64,000 nucleotides of DNA from Axinella damicornis. Lineage: Eukaryota > Porifera > Demospongiae > Axinellida > Axinellidae. Numbering within the stretch: position 1 is the first letter of the stretch; each line of letters begins with the position of its first letter. A program made the translations under genes and the position numbers. The notes under the pieces are model-generated. The model made no database searches. It was given only the letters and a program-made list of their open reading frames with translations, and was not told the DNA's origin. Below, piece by piece: positions 21,241-33,982 of the stretch. The DNA lies in NCBI GenBank assembly GCA_963931865.1, contig OZ007514.1, forward strand, positions 11,271,478 through 11,335,477. The letters run 5' to 3'.

Positions 21241-24200
21241 TCATGCACCATTCTTTTTAATGCTGAATTTCAATGGAGACTTTGATTTGTGCTTGTATTT
21301 GTGTAGAGCACGCCGATAGCAGATGTAAGTGATAATGCTCACGAAAGGTAGTATTATGACAGTAGTGCCGCCACATGTGACAGTAGCTGTGATGATGACG
21401 TAGCCTTTTGCATCTTGCAGTGGAACTCGTAGGAAGTCATTGGTCGTACCTGCAGAGAGAGAAGCCCACTTCCTTGATACCTAGGTCTCCTCAAGCCTTG
21501 TTCCCAGTCCCACGGCCAGCTTTTCGTTGCGATACTGCAAGTGACGAAAAGCTGGGCGTGGGACTGGGAACGAGGCAAGTCTCCTCCAGTACTTGTAACA
21601 AAAACGAGTACGTAGCTAGCTGGGTCAGAGGCCTGAGGCCAACCTAACAGGCATAGTTTGAGTTCTAGAACTAGACACTTCGCCAACTGGAGCACCTCCT
21701 TGCCACAGATTACCAATCATAGCTAGTTTGCTTCATTCAATTCTGTCTCTATTCAGGTGATCTCACAGTATCAATCAATGTGGTTTTTGCCATCTTATAC
21801 ATAACTAGTCATGGCTATAGTGCTGGGCGATATCAACATGATAATAATATAATATCCTGATATGAATAAATAATGACACCTGCACGGAATCGCAAACATT
21901 ATACTGCAGTTCAAGGTTAGGGATGAACTTTTATTAACCAGCATTGAGTGCAATAGCCTGTCATGACACTCTGTACTTCATGATGTCACATCTGGCAATG
22001 CTCTTGGGAGATAAGTTTTGTGTGAGTAGAAAGGGTGGGACCGGGGTTCACCTGAAGCTTGGTTTGGCCGCAAGGTTCTTGACTGGAGCAAGGTGGGCAA
22101 TATCTCTTGTTTTAAGTGTAAATGGATCTAGAAAAATCCTCTCACATTGCATGGCCTGGAATTCCAGGTGTTTGAGGCAGATTTTTCAGCTGGTTAAAGA
22201 GTGGGATACTAGCCTCGTTCCCACCGCCAGTAATTCATCGCTTCCAGTATGAAATACGGCGGGGGAATTAAGGCTTGGGAGATCTGGTCACATGCGATGC
22301 CATCAGGTAGACAGATGGTAGACACACTGAGGGCGGTGCCCAACGAGGAATCTTGACATCCTGTGTTGTACTATCCGTCCAATTAATGGCTGGATATCAG
22401 AGCGTTTGCAAGGCAGACGATCGATACTGTTCGTTGTTCACAACGCCAGGGACGGATCAACGCGAAACAGGTATTTTAACGGTTGGGCACTGCCCCCCGT
22501 GTGTTTACCCTCTGTCTACCTGACGTCATCGCACGTGACCAGATCTCCCAGGCCTTCCCCCACCATATTTCATACTGGAAGCGATGAAATACTGGCGGTG
22601 GGAACGGCCTGGGAACAAGGCTAACAATCTAGTGTCCTAGGTTTATACTGGAACATACGTATGCATATGAGATCAGTAGCAGTACCACCAGCTGTGGAAT
22701 GCGTGGCAGCTGCAGTAGCAGTAGCAGTGGTAGTAGAAGTTGGGTCAGTAGCCTGATTGGTTAGATTAGCAGGGGTGTGAGCATCATCAGTTGGGTTAGT
22801 AATCCTGCCAATTGAAGGTATATCAGTTTTATCATCAATTGTAACACCAACTGTATCAGGAGTTGTTGGGGGAGTAGTGGGTGGGCATGTGACCACGGGA
22901 GGGCATGTCTCAGGTGGAGGATCAGTTGGTGGGCATGTGACCACGGGAGGGCATGTCTCAGGTGGAGGATCAGTTGGTGGGCATGTGACCACGGGAGGGC
23001 ATGTCTCAGGTGGAGGATCAGTTGGTGGGCATGTGACCGTGGGTGGGCATGTGACCGTGGGTGGGCATGTGACCGTGGGTGGGCATGTGACCATGGGTGG
23101 GCATGTCAAAGGTGCAGGAGTGGGTGGGCATGTCAAAGGTGCAGGAGTGGGTGGGCATGTCAAAGGTGCAGGAGTGGGTGGGCATGTGACCACGGGAGGG
23201 CATGTCTCAGGTGGAGAAGTGGTTGGGCATGTGCACTGAGGAGTGGTTGGGGTGGCAACAGCTGAAATGGGTTCTGAAGAGAACAGAACAACATAATTGT
23301 AATAAACACACTGGCAATATACTTAGTCCCCCAATCGTATGCCCCCATTTTGTGCACTATAGTAATTAAATCAATGCTTTACTTGACCATAATTATGCAG
23401 CTTCTTCCGAATACTGGAAGGCTTCTTCCGAAAACGCAGAAGCGCTGGCTTTGTATGTACCTAATTGTCCGAAAAACGGTGCCGCTTCGCTTACAGATTT
23501 TCCAGAGTTTTTTTGTATTCGCGTTTGTAACAGAAAACCAGACCAGGGACATACATGTAAAAGTTGGCATCAACTTTAAAGAGGCGTACGTACCATACAG
23601 CCTCCAATATTGCAACATGCAGTAAGGGACACTGGCATTGAGCTTGCTTCTCATGATGTGATCTTTTATGAAAGGAGATTATGCACGTACCAAACCGTAC
23701 AGCTGTGCTCCAGTTTCCGCTACCGGCTGATGTTTTGGCTCTAACCTGCAGTTGTGAGGAAAACGCATCATGAAGACCGCAGCAAGAACTTGTAACAGAA
23801 TAACAACTGGTAATCTGGTTACCCGTTTCCACAGAACACAGTGAATACGATCTGCAAAGCAGAGTCACTAGCTGCAGATAGTGTTGCTATCTTGTTGCAT
23901 GCATAATTCATTGGCTCTAACCCGAACATATGATGGTGAAGCTGATACATCACTTCTGGTTATCACGTAAAAGTTCCTCTCCGAACCATTGATACTCCTG
24001 ATCACGGTTATCTGCTCAGGAGTGGTGCCAATCCCAACATCATAACCGGTAATGTTTCCGTTGGGCTTGTCCGGCTCCTGCCACAGAGCAACTGTATTGT
24101 CCACAACTTGCACACTCCGAGGCGGTCCAGGTACTGTATGAATGAATAAAGCACAAGTGATTGCTAGCATAAATCAAGAGCACCTGCTCCAACAGTACCA

Positions 24201-26873
24201 ATACAAAGTATCGAAGTTACGTAGAAATTTAAATGCTAAGTTGCGACAGCTTATAGCTCACTGTAGAACCTTTCTGGCTGAAATTTATAGTGACACCATG
24301 CAGCAAGTCACTAGTGCTGTTACAAGCACTCATCATAAAGGTCTTGGGCACGAATCCCTGAAATATGTATGGATCAAATTTATCTTTCTCTGCAAATGGA
24401 GCAGCTGAATGATTCCCACTGAATTGGCACAGCCAAGGCGTATCAAGCCCCCAATGGTGGCTTGATACGCCTTGGCAGAGCTAGTGGTTGCAACTTGCCT
24501 CCCACTTCAGTGAAGTCCACTGCCTGAGAGGTTCGATCACCAACGCTCCCTGGCTCCTGGTCACTCACACCATTCTCTGCAGTTATTCTGAACATGTACC
24601 GTGTCACGGGATTCAGTCCACGAACCGTGAAGCTAAGTCCATCAGTCCGACCAGCTGTGCTGAATGCAAGGTTGCCCACCTCCCTGTATTTTACAACATA
24701 GTACGTGTCACTTCGTCCACCATTGGAGAGGGGAGCGTTCCACCTGACAACAAAAGTGGTATTCCCTGCAGTGGTACTCAATCCTTGAACTGCTGAAGGT
24801 GGGGCTGAGGAAGACGAAGATGCAACATGTGAACTCCAATTATAATGCCTTTGTGCTATATAATGTACAACTAGTAAGTTCATACAGTACTTCCTTCATG
24901 GCACATAATTATAATCATAGTGGATGAGTTTAAAGCACTAGTGCTGATCGAGTGAGTGCTACTACGTCAGACCTATATAACCTCAAAGACTTGGAAACAC
25001 TAGATGGTTGTCTAAAGAAAAGCCCAAGCATTAGCTTAAGTTAACTGTTTGTTAGTCATGAGCACTTCTTCCTGCTTCTCAGCCACCAAAGAAAATTTGT
25101 TGGAGTCACTGGAGTGTTGTTGAGTCCACATCGAACATCTTGAATACGTGATGGCCACTTTATAACTAGTGGAATGCAGGACATTGGAGGGCGAGCCTGA
25201 GCGAAGTGCAAGTGCGTGCCGCAGGACATGCAAGGAGCAGTTGCATTCACATGACTGTCATCAGAATTATTTGACAGGGCAATGAGCATAGGCCACAGAA
25301 ATTATGGCACTAAACATACACTCATGCACATCACAGCAACTGTGAGACAGGTTAGCGTTTGTAGCTGAAGCAGTCTAGCACCAACATCACCGGCCATGGC
25401 ACCGGTAGGTCCACGACTCTGAGCTGCAGTCTCCGTCTTTGTCAGTGTCGCCACCGAGGAGGCAGAATGTTCATGGTGCTCTAGTCAATGTCCACGAGTG
25501 GTCTCTCCATCGTTGTTGTCGCTATCGTCCGTTGAACAGGTAGCTAGATGGTTCACGATTCCTTGCATCGACTCGGGTGCATAGAGTTCATTGTTGAATT
25601 TGAATATTATTGTGCACGTGCCAGTGAGATTCGCTGATTTAAAATTTACGGTATTTGCGAGATCCAAGCAAGCATACACACGCACAGCGCAATGAAGTCA
25701 CGCTAGTGTGGGGCTCGCTCAGGCTCGCCCCAATTATTGGAGCTATGAGGCAGCACATGTGCTTATTTAGAGCACCAAACGATTGCATGGTAAAGCTATA
25801 TACTCACTCACATGTTCTACAATCAAGATCTACTACAGCACTGAAATCACCTGTGCATGGAACTTCAGGTCCTTCTCTACTGTTCCTGTAGTGTCCATCC
25901 ATGCAGTTGCAGAATGAAGATCCTTCTGCACTCTCAGTTGTGTTCGCAGGACAGGATTGACACACTGTATTCCCTGTTCCTGCCTTGTACATTCCTCGGG
26001 TGCAAGCTGAAAGAGATTGAGACAGCTAATTACATGAAGGCAGTAGAAATCAGCGTTGATAGGCAGCTGTCCTTATAGTCTCGATCTATGGTATCTGCAT
26101 GGTCCAGAATAAAAGTAGTGTAGATACCACATATGCTAGTATGTACTTCAACAGGAAAACTTCCCAATAATTATGTTACAGACCCCCGAATCTCTACATT
26201 CGTAGTTGGTGTGATAGCTTCATAAAAATAGTAACTATTGCTACATTTTGCAATAATTTGTACCAATGCATTCAGCTCCTTGGAACCCATACCCCTCTAG
26301 GCACTGACAGGAAGGGTTGCCAGTACATGTCCCGTCTGAGCTGCATGTCAGCTGTAGGCTCGATGTTCCAACAGAGTTAACAGGACAGGAGCAATTTACT
26401 TGTATCGTAGAGCCCTGAGGTGGTAGGCCAGTCTTAGGACAAATCACAGGATCAGGTGCAGGAGGTCGAAAACAATTGAAGTAGACCTGAAGGCGTCGAA
26501 TGCTCGTACAGGTACCAGTGGCTCTAATCCCAATGTAGAATCCATTAAAGTTCCCCGAGGGGATAAACGTAAAGGATAGTTGATTCACTGATTGTCCTAA
26601 TCCATTTGGCTGAATACGATGTATGGGTTGTCCATAGTTGCTGGTGGTTCTCGCTGCAGCACGATCCTGTCCATTCCTCTCATAGCGATACATGTCAACA
26701 TAGAGTTGATTACAGGTAGGATTTCGAGCCAATCTGCAGCTTTCAAAATAAGCACTGACATTAACGAACACTTCACTGGCCTCGAGGTAACTGATGTACT
26801 GTGTGAAGAACCAGTTTTCTTGCGCTGCAGTCTCTCTGAAATCACATGACTCTGGCTCAGATTGGCAGAGACC
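21241..26873 (-). CDS. Eph-like receptor A2, class A (first exon in gap)
   Basis: Exons: 26264-26873 (ligand-binding and Cys-rich part, cut by the gap), 25851-26006 (GCC2/GCC3), 24499-24804 (FN3-1), 23922-24133 plus 23691-23745 (FN3-2, split by an intron), 22686-23273 (stalk, 196 codons) and 21241-21449 (membrane segment and tail). Phases agree at every junction. The stalk is built of TCPP-containing repeats (APLTCPPT, PPVVTCPPTDPPPE) followed by a Thr/Ala-rich part. The last exon gives a hydrophobic segment (YVIITATV to SIITYICY) and a tail of about 25 residues, mostly Lys/His/Arg/Ser, ending KKNGA. It has no kinase, PDZ or ITAM-like motif. The donor after FN3-1 is GC. Exon 1 must lie in the 200-N gap. 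Intron 7 carries two foldback elements absent from A3. Confidence 0.83.
21493..21577. mobile_element. Foldback MITE in intron 7 of A2
   Basis: CCCAGTCCCAC and CAGCTTTTCGT arms are inverted around a short centre. The matching A3 intron (about 28881) has the uninterrupted site; GTCTCCT repeats on both sides. Confidence 0.75.
22210..22623. mobile_element. 414-bp foldback element in intron 7 of A2
   Basis: Same termini and subterminal CCGCCAGTA repeats as 14161-14621. It is absent from A3 (about 29720). Confidence 0.75.
22870..23240 (-). repeat. Coding minisatellite of the A2 stalk
   Basis: Repeats of about 48 nt (three near-identical copies, 22888-23035) and shorter 21- and 27-nt units encode Cys-Pro-Pro-rich sequence in frame. 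All indels relative to A3 are multiples of three. Confidence 0.85.
24432..24476 (-). promoter_or_regulatory. Intronic hairpin beside the exon-4 donor (A2)
   Basis: The 18-nt arms (24432-24449 and 24459-24476) are perfectly complementary. They sit about 22 nt from the GC donor, as in A1. Confidence 0.55.
25184..25735. mobile_element. Inverted-repeat segment in intron 3 of A2
   Basis: Counterpart of 1011-1562 in A1, with GGCGAGCCTGAGCGA near 25189 and its inverse near 25714-25729. Absent from A3. Confidence 0.4.
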
Positions 26874-27073
26874 NNNNNNNNNNNNNNNNNNNNNNNNNNN
26901 NNNNNNNNNNNNNNNNNNNNNNNNNNNNNNNNNNNNNNNNNNNNNNNNNNNNNNNNNNNNNNNNNNNNNNNNNNNNNNNNNNNNNNNNNNNNNNNNNNNN
27001 NNNNNNNNNNNNNNNNNNNNNNNNNNNNNNNNNNNNNNNNNNNNNNNNNNNNNNNNNNNNNNNNNNNNNNNNN
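26874..27073. other. Assembly gap (200 N)
   Basis: Exactly 200 N, probably a placeholder of unknown true size. It removes the start of A2 exon 2, intron 1, exon 1 and its promoter. Sequence after the gap matches 19613 onward. Confidence 0.98.
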
Positions 27074-28636
27074 CCAAGTCAACCCTTCTCTACACGGATG
27101 ACAAATTAAAGCCAGCTCTCCCTGCCTGCATACCAATTCTCAGTTGTAGTGACATTTATGCTACCATACCTGATGCCACAGACGTTCACCCTGCACACAA
27201 ATAGTATAGGGACAGTAAGCAATGAGTTCAAAGTTCAAGATTGTTGTGGCGCATGCGTACAAAGGACGGTGTCGCTCGGTGTAAGTGCAGGGAAAAATGT
27301 CGTGCAATTTTTGAACTCGCCATCTGAAGAGAACTTGCTTTGGCAGTTTAGCCCAACTTTCTGCATAATATTATAATAATATTTTGGTTGGTACTTTCAC
27401 AATGCTCTTTTGCGACACTGGGAGTCAGTCTTCTTAGTCAGGAAACCATGTGTTACGTTGTTATGTTCACTGTATCTAGCTAGAGTCGGTAGCTGATGTA
27501 GGGATAGAGCAGACCAAAACGTGCATGCAGGTAGTGTTGATGGAATGAACCATCGTAGCTGTGTAGAAAAACTAGTTAGCTACTGCATGGGTGGACAATT
27601 CATGCATAACACTAACAAAAGTGGAGTTAAGGATAGATGGCTTGGGATACTCCAAAAAGCAAAGTAAAATGAGCCAAAGGCTATACTACACATCCTCACT
27701 CCCATCTCATACGTAAATTGATGCTCTCTCGATCGTGCTCCTATTGGCCCTCCTCCACTTCCTACCTCCTACACGTAGCTATACTTCTCCTATTCCGCTC
27801 CTCACTCTTTCCTACTCCCCTCCTGCTGAGCCCTCCTCTTCCTCCTCCTGCAGCAGGAGGACAATGAAGTGGAGCAGGAGGTGGGATAAGCAGGACTCCT
27901 GCTTATTCCACCTCCTGCTCCACTTCTTTGTCCTCCTTGCTTCGTCTGCTGGTTCATTATAACTCCCTTCATTTGAATTGTCATTCTATGACAAATGCCC
28001 AGTTGTACATGTAGCTACATAGGATATCACGAGCCATATGTGTATATCCTAGAATCTGATCACAGCAATGTGGTTAACTTCAAAACATGCATGCTGCTGC
28101 ATGGTGAAGAATAAACCACGAATTGATGCTAGAATACCAATCTTTAGTTGGACAATGAAAGCTAGAGGAGAGCTGATCTATTCTGGTGGTGTCACTGCAT
28201 GAGTGGAGCAGCTGATGACATGAGGAAACAATTCTGCTGACCATCAGTATGCAGGTGATCAGCTTGAATTTAAAGATCTGTGACAATGTAGACTTTGTCA
28301 AACACCATCGCAGAAGTATGAGTAAGCATATAGAAGCTCAATCGGAATGTTCATTTCTGCAAATGCACCAGCAGGACATGATGAGCATTTTCTGGCTTTT
28401 TGCCAACTAATATTGATGGTTGTCTGTTTCGTTTCCATGTGGTATGATTTCATTGGTTTTGCTTGAGCACGTGAGGGTATTACGAGTAAATTCGTCCCAT
28501 CAGCGAAAGATCATCATACAAGCAATAATCATGTTTACAAAAGAAATACAATCATAAATTTAATGAACACGATAGAACATGACAATACAATTAAGTGAAC
28601 ATGTAGACTACAATGTTTGATTCACATTATCACAAG
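27074..28636. other. 3' flank of A3, no gene
   Basis: Collinear copy of 19613-21240 with small indels. It holds the CT-rich stretch and hairpin (27855-27938). Possible A3 polyadenylation signal ATTAAA (minus) near 28556-28562. Confidence 0.65.
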
Positions 28637-31600
28637 TCATGCACCATTCTTTTTAATGCTGAATTTCAATGGAGACTTTGATTTGTGCTTGTATTTGTGT
28701 AGAGCACGCCGATAGCAGATGTAAGTGATAATGCTCACGAAGGGTAGTATTACGACAGTAGTGCCGCCACATGTGACAGTAGCTGTGATGATGACGTAGC
28801 CTTTTGCATCTTGCAGAGGAACCCGTAGGAAGTCATTGGTCGTACCTGCAGAGAGAGAAACCCACTTCCTTGATACCTAGGTCTCCTCCAGTGCTTGTAA
28901 CAAAGACGAGTAACTGAGTCAAAAGCCTGAGACCAACCAAATAGGAGATGTAGAACTAGATCGCCAACTGGAGCATCTCTTTGCCACAGAATACCAAGTT
29001 TGCTTCATTCAACTCTGTCTCTATTCAGGTGATCTCATAGTACCAACCAATGTGATTCTTGCCCCCTTTGGTAGCTACGTTAGCTTGTCATGGCTATAGT
29101 GCTGGGCAATATCAATTTACCATCATGATATAGATATATTATTGTTACAAATAATATCATGAATATTGACACCTGCATAGAATCGCAAACATACATTAAT
29201 TATACTGCATTTCATGAACTTTTATTATGGCTTGGGGTTAGACAATATCTTTATTAAAGTATTTGTAAACCTATGGAATGCAACTAACATTTCAATTCAA
29301 CATCCTGTAGAAATGTGTAGCTACTGTGTAACTGTTAACGGTTGATATAACAATAAAATTATGCGATATCGATATTATATATTATTGGCTATTAATTATC
29401 AATAATGCCCAGCACTACTGTAGTCATAGCACATTTGGCTTCTTACTGGCAATCTAGGAGCCCTTAACTCTTTAACCAGCATTGAGCGCAAAAAACCTGT
29501 CATGACACTTTGTACTTCATGATGTCACATCTGGCAATGCTCTTGGGAGATAGGTTCTGTGTGAGTAGAGGGTCACCTGAAGCTTTTTCCGCAAAAGTTC
29601 AAGGTGGGTTTGTTTTAATTGTAAATGGATCTAGAAAAATCCTCTCACATTGTATGGCCTCGAATTCCAGTGTTTAAGGAAGATTTTTCAGCTGTTTAAA
29701 GAGTTAAATGAGTGGGATAGTATAACAATCTACACGGTCCTAGGCTTATACTGGCACATACGTATGCATATGAGACCAGTAGCAGTGCCACCAGCTGTGG
29801 AGTGCGTGGCAGCTGCAGTGAGACCAGTAGCAGTACCACCAGCTGTAGAGTGTGTGGCAGCTGCAGTAGCAGTGGTAGTTGAAGTTGGATCAGTGGCTTG
29901 ATTGGTTAGATTAGCAGGGGTGTGAGCATCATCAGTTGGGGTAGTAATCCTGTCAGTCGAAGGTATATCAGTTTTATCATCAATTGTAGCATCAACAGTA
30001 TCAGGAGTTGTTGGGGGAGTAGTGGGTGGGCATATCTCAGGTGGAGGATCAGTTGGTTGGCATGGCTCAGGTGGAGGAGTGGTTGGGCATGGCTCAGGTG
30101 GAGGAGTGGTTGGGCATGTCACAGGTGCAGGAGTGGTTGGGCATGTACACGGAGGAGTGGTTGGGCATGGCTCAGGTGGAGGAGTGGTTGGGCATGGCTC
30201 AGGTGGAGGAGTGGTTGGGCATGTCACAGGTGCAGGAGTGGTTGGGCATGTACACGGAGGAGTGGTTGGGCATGGCTCAGGTGGAGGAGTGGTTGGGCAT
30301 GTCACAGGTGCAGGAGTGGTTGGGCATGTACACGGAGGAGTGGTTGGGAATATACACTGAGGAGTGGTTGGGGTGGCAACAGCTGAAATGGGTTCTGAAG
30401 AAAACAGAACAACATATTATAAACACACTGGCAATATGGTTTTGTGCACTATAGTAATTACATCAATGCTTTACTTGACCATAATTATGCGACTGGAAGG
30501 TTGACCAACTGGAAGGCTTCTTCCGAAAACGCAGGCTTATACTGGCACATACGTATTCACGTTTGTAACAGAAAACCAGACCAGGGACATACAAATCGTG
30601 TCATCAATTTTAAAGAAGCATACGTACCGTACAGCCTCCAATATTGCAACAAGCAGTAAGGGACACTGGCATTGAGCTTGCTTCTCATGATGTGAACTTT
30701 TATGATAGGAAATTATGCACGTACCAAACCATACAGCTGTGCTCCAGTTTCCGCTACCGGCTGATGTTTTGGCTCTAACCTGCAGTTGTGAAGAAAACGG
30801 ATCGTGAAGACTGTAGCAAGAGCTTGTAACAGAATAACAACTGGTAATCTGGTTACCAGCTTCCACAGAAACACAGTGAATACGATCTGCAAAGCAGAAT
30901 CACTAGCTGAAGATAATGTTGCTATCTTGTTGCATTATACATTGGCTCTAACCTGAATATATGCTGTAGAAGCTGATACATCACTTCTGGTTATCACGTA
31001 AAAGTTCCGCTCTGCACCGTTGATACTGCTGATCACGGTTATCTGCTCAGTAGTGGTGCCAATCCCAACGTCATAACCGGTAATGTTTCCATTGGGCTTG
31101 TCCGGCTCCTGCCACAGAGCAACTGCATTGTCCACAACTTGCACATTACGAGGTGGTCCAGGTCCTGTATGAATGATCAAATAATAAAGCACAAGTGATT
31201 GCTAGCATAAATCAAGCACCTGCTCCAATGGTACCAATATAAAGTACTCGAAGTTACGTACAAATTTAAATGCTTAGTTGCGACACCTTATAGCTCATTG
31301 TAGAACCTTTGATTGGCACCTCTGGCAGAGATTAATATAGGCACCATGCAGCAAGCCACTAGCCCTGTTACAAGCACTCATCATGCAGGTTTTGGGCTCG
31401 AATCTCTGAAATTTGTATGGATCTTTCTCTGCAAGTGCAGCAGTGAAGTGGTTCACACTGTGAACACACATATGCCTATGGTTGCTATATTTGGGCTTTA
31501 CCAACAGGGCTGATGTAGTAGCCATAAGACTGGGCGTAATTCACCAATTGGCACAACCAAGGCATATCAAGCCCCCAAAGACGGCTCGATATGCCTTGGC

Positions 31601-33982
31601 AGAGCTGGTGGTGGCAACTTACTTCCCACTTTAGTGAAGTTCACTGCCTGATAGGTTCGATCATCATCGCTCCCTGGCTCCTGGTCACTCACACCATTCT
31701 CTGCAGTTATCCTGAACATGTACTGTGTCAGGGGATTCAGTCCACGAACCGTGAAGTTAAGTCCATCAGTCTGACCAGCAGTGATGAATGGATCTAGGTT
31801 GCCCACCTCCCTGTATTTTACAACATAGTACGTGTCACTTCGTCCGCCATTGGAGAGGGGAGCGTTCCATCTGACAACAAAAGTGGTATTCCCTGCAGTG
31901 GTACTCAATCCTTGAACTGCTGAAGGTGGGGCTGAGGAAGACGAAGATGCAACATGTGAACTCCAATTATAATGCCTTTGTGCTATATATATAAGGTACA
32001 ACTATTAAGTTCATACAGTACTTCCTTCATGGCATAATTATAATTATAGTGGATGAGTTGAAAGTACTAGTGCTGATCGAGCCAGTGCTACTACGTCAGA
32101 TCTATATAACATCAAAGACTTGGAAACACTTGTCTAAAGAAAAGCCCAAGCATTAGCTTAACTGTTTGTTGGTCATGAGCACTTCTTCCTGCTTCTCAGC
32201 CACCAAAGAAAATTTGTTGGAGTCACCAGAGTGTTGTTGAGTCCACATCAAACTTCTTGAAGACGTGATGGCCACTTTATAATTATTGGAGCTATGAGGC
32301 AGCACATGTGCTTGTTTAGAGCACCAAACGATTGCATGGTAAAGCTATATACTCACTCACATGTTCTGCAATCAAGATCTACTACAGCACAAGAATAGAT
32401 TTGAGCTGAAATCACCTGTGCATGGAACTTCAGGTCCTTCTCTACTGTTCCTGTAGTGTCCATTAGTGCAGTTGCAGAATGAAGATCTTTCTGCACTCCG
32501 AGTTGTGTTTGCAGGACATGATTGACACACTGTATTCCCTGTTCCTGCCTTGTACATTCCTCGGGTGCAAGCTGAAAGAGATTGAGACAGTTAATTACAT
32601 GAAGGCAGTAGAAATCAGCGTTGATAGGCAGCTGTCCTTATAGTCTCTATTGTATCTGCATGGTCCAGAATAAAAGTAGTGTAGATACCACATATGCTAG
32701 TATGTACTTCAACAGGAAAACTTCCCAATAATTATGTCACAGACCCCTGAATCTCTACATTCGTAGATGGTGTGATAGCTTCACAAAAATAGTAACTATT
32801 GCTACATTTTGCAATAATTTGTACCATTGCATTCAGCTCCTTGGAACCCATACCCCTCTAGGCACTGACAGGAAGGGTTGCCAGTACATGTCCCGTCTGA
32901 GCTGCATGTCAGCTGGAGGTTGGAGGAGGTTCTAACGGAGTTGGCAGGACAGGAGCATGTCACTTGTATCGTAGTGCCCTGAGGTGGTAGGCCAGTCTCA
33001 TGACAAATCACAGGAGAAGGTGCAATAGGTTGAAAAGTGTTATAGTAGACTTGAAGGCGTCGAATGCTTGCACAGGTTCCAGTGGCTCTAACCCCAATGT
33101 AGAATCCATTAAAGTTCCCCGAGGGGATAAAGGTAAAGGATATTTGATTCACTGCTTGTCCTAATCCATTTGGCTGAATACGTCGTATGGGTTGTCCATA
33201 GTTGCTGGTGGTTCTCGCTGCAGCACGATCCGTTCCATTCCTCTCATAGCGATACATGTCAACATAGAGTTGGCTACAGGTAGGATTTCGAGCCAATCTG
33301 CAGCTTTCAAAATAAGCACTGACATTAACAAACACTTCCTTGGCTTGGCGGTAACTGATGTACTGTGTGAAGAACCAGTTTTCTTGCTCTGCAGTCTCTC
33401 TGTAATCACATGACTCTGGCTCAGATTGGCAGAGACCACCAAAGGCACTGCTCCACTGCCATGCAAGAATAGAAACAAAACACAAGTTAGTTCTGGAAAT
33501 GTACATGTCCCAGTTTGTAGCACAGCATGAGGTTTGTATGGAAGGGGAGAGTGTGAGTGTGCATGGGTGAAGAGAGGTATACGTAGGGAAGAATACGTGC
33601 CTTTGTAAGCTTGAGGAGGCAGTACGTAAGTTAATTATGTCTGAGTACAAGAAATGCATGAAATTATACCGTCATGATTACACTGCCACAGCTATCAATA
33701 TTGTTTGTGAACAATGTATGGCAAACTACTGTGTATTGACACATCCAATACACCTCGAGCCACACCTACCCCAATGCCTGTTTCATCCACATCTAGTGCC
33801 TGCCAGTGTGGATTTGAGCGTGAGATCAAATTCTCGTAGTTTCGACTGTCCATTAGCATCTTCACATCTGGAGGGTAGACATCACCACGTTGGTTAACAC
33901 AGCGGGCGTCTTCATCACCAGGAGCCTGGGCTGCTGCTTGCCACACAGTAACCAGGAGTACCAAACACACTGACAACTTCAT
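28637..33982 (-). CDS. Eph-like receptor A3, class A (complete)
   Basis: Eight exons: 33770-33982, 32825-33455, 32416-32571, 31623-31931, 30953-31164, 30725-30779, 29837-30394 and 28637-28845. They sum to 781 codons with consistent phases. Residues 1-19 are a signal peptide; about 40-225 form the Eph-type jelly roll; then a Cys-rich part; 282-333 GCC2/GCC3; 334-436 FN3-1; 437-525 FN3-2; 526-711 a Cys/Pro/Thr stalk (CPTTPPPEPCPTT units); about 727-753 membrane; then a basic tail ending KKNGA. There is no kinase domain. The donor after FN3-1 is GT here (GC in A1 and A2). The stalk donor at 29837 is favoured; a GC donor 48 nt downstream would add one more repeat. A 126-bp duplication spans the start codon, giving a second in-frame ATG at 34108. 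The start at 33982 is chosen because it puts the signal peptide at the N-terminus. Confidence 0.87.
30016..30360 (-). repeat. Coding minisatellite of the A3 stalk
   Basis: 27- to 30-nt units encode PTTPPPEPC, PTTPPCTC and PTTPAPVTC in ordered blocks. The unit order differs from A2, so the stalk is evolving quickly in sequence and length. Confidence 0.85.
31557..31599 (-). promoter_or_regulatory. Intronic hairpin beside the exon-4 donor (A3)
   Basis: Arms 31557-31573 and 31583-31599. Relative to A1 and A2 both arms changed (GCGTAT to GCATAT, ATACGC to ATATGC), so the pairing is kept. Confidence 0.55.

Noticed and set aside
22877..23239. Gly/His-rich plus-strand ORF (also 30022-30454)
   Set aside because: Antisense shadow of the class A stalk exon, whose minus frame is bounded by matching splice phases.
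26241..27204. ORFs running through the N block
   Set aside because: The N run is translated as unknown residues; only the part up to 26873 on the minus strand is real coding sequence.
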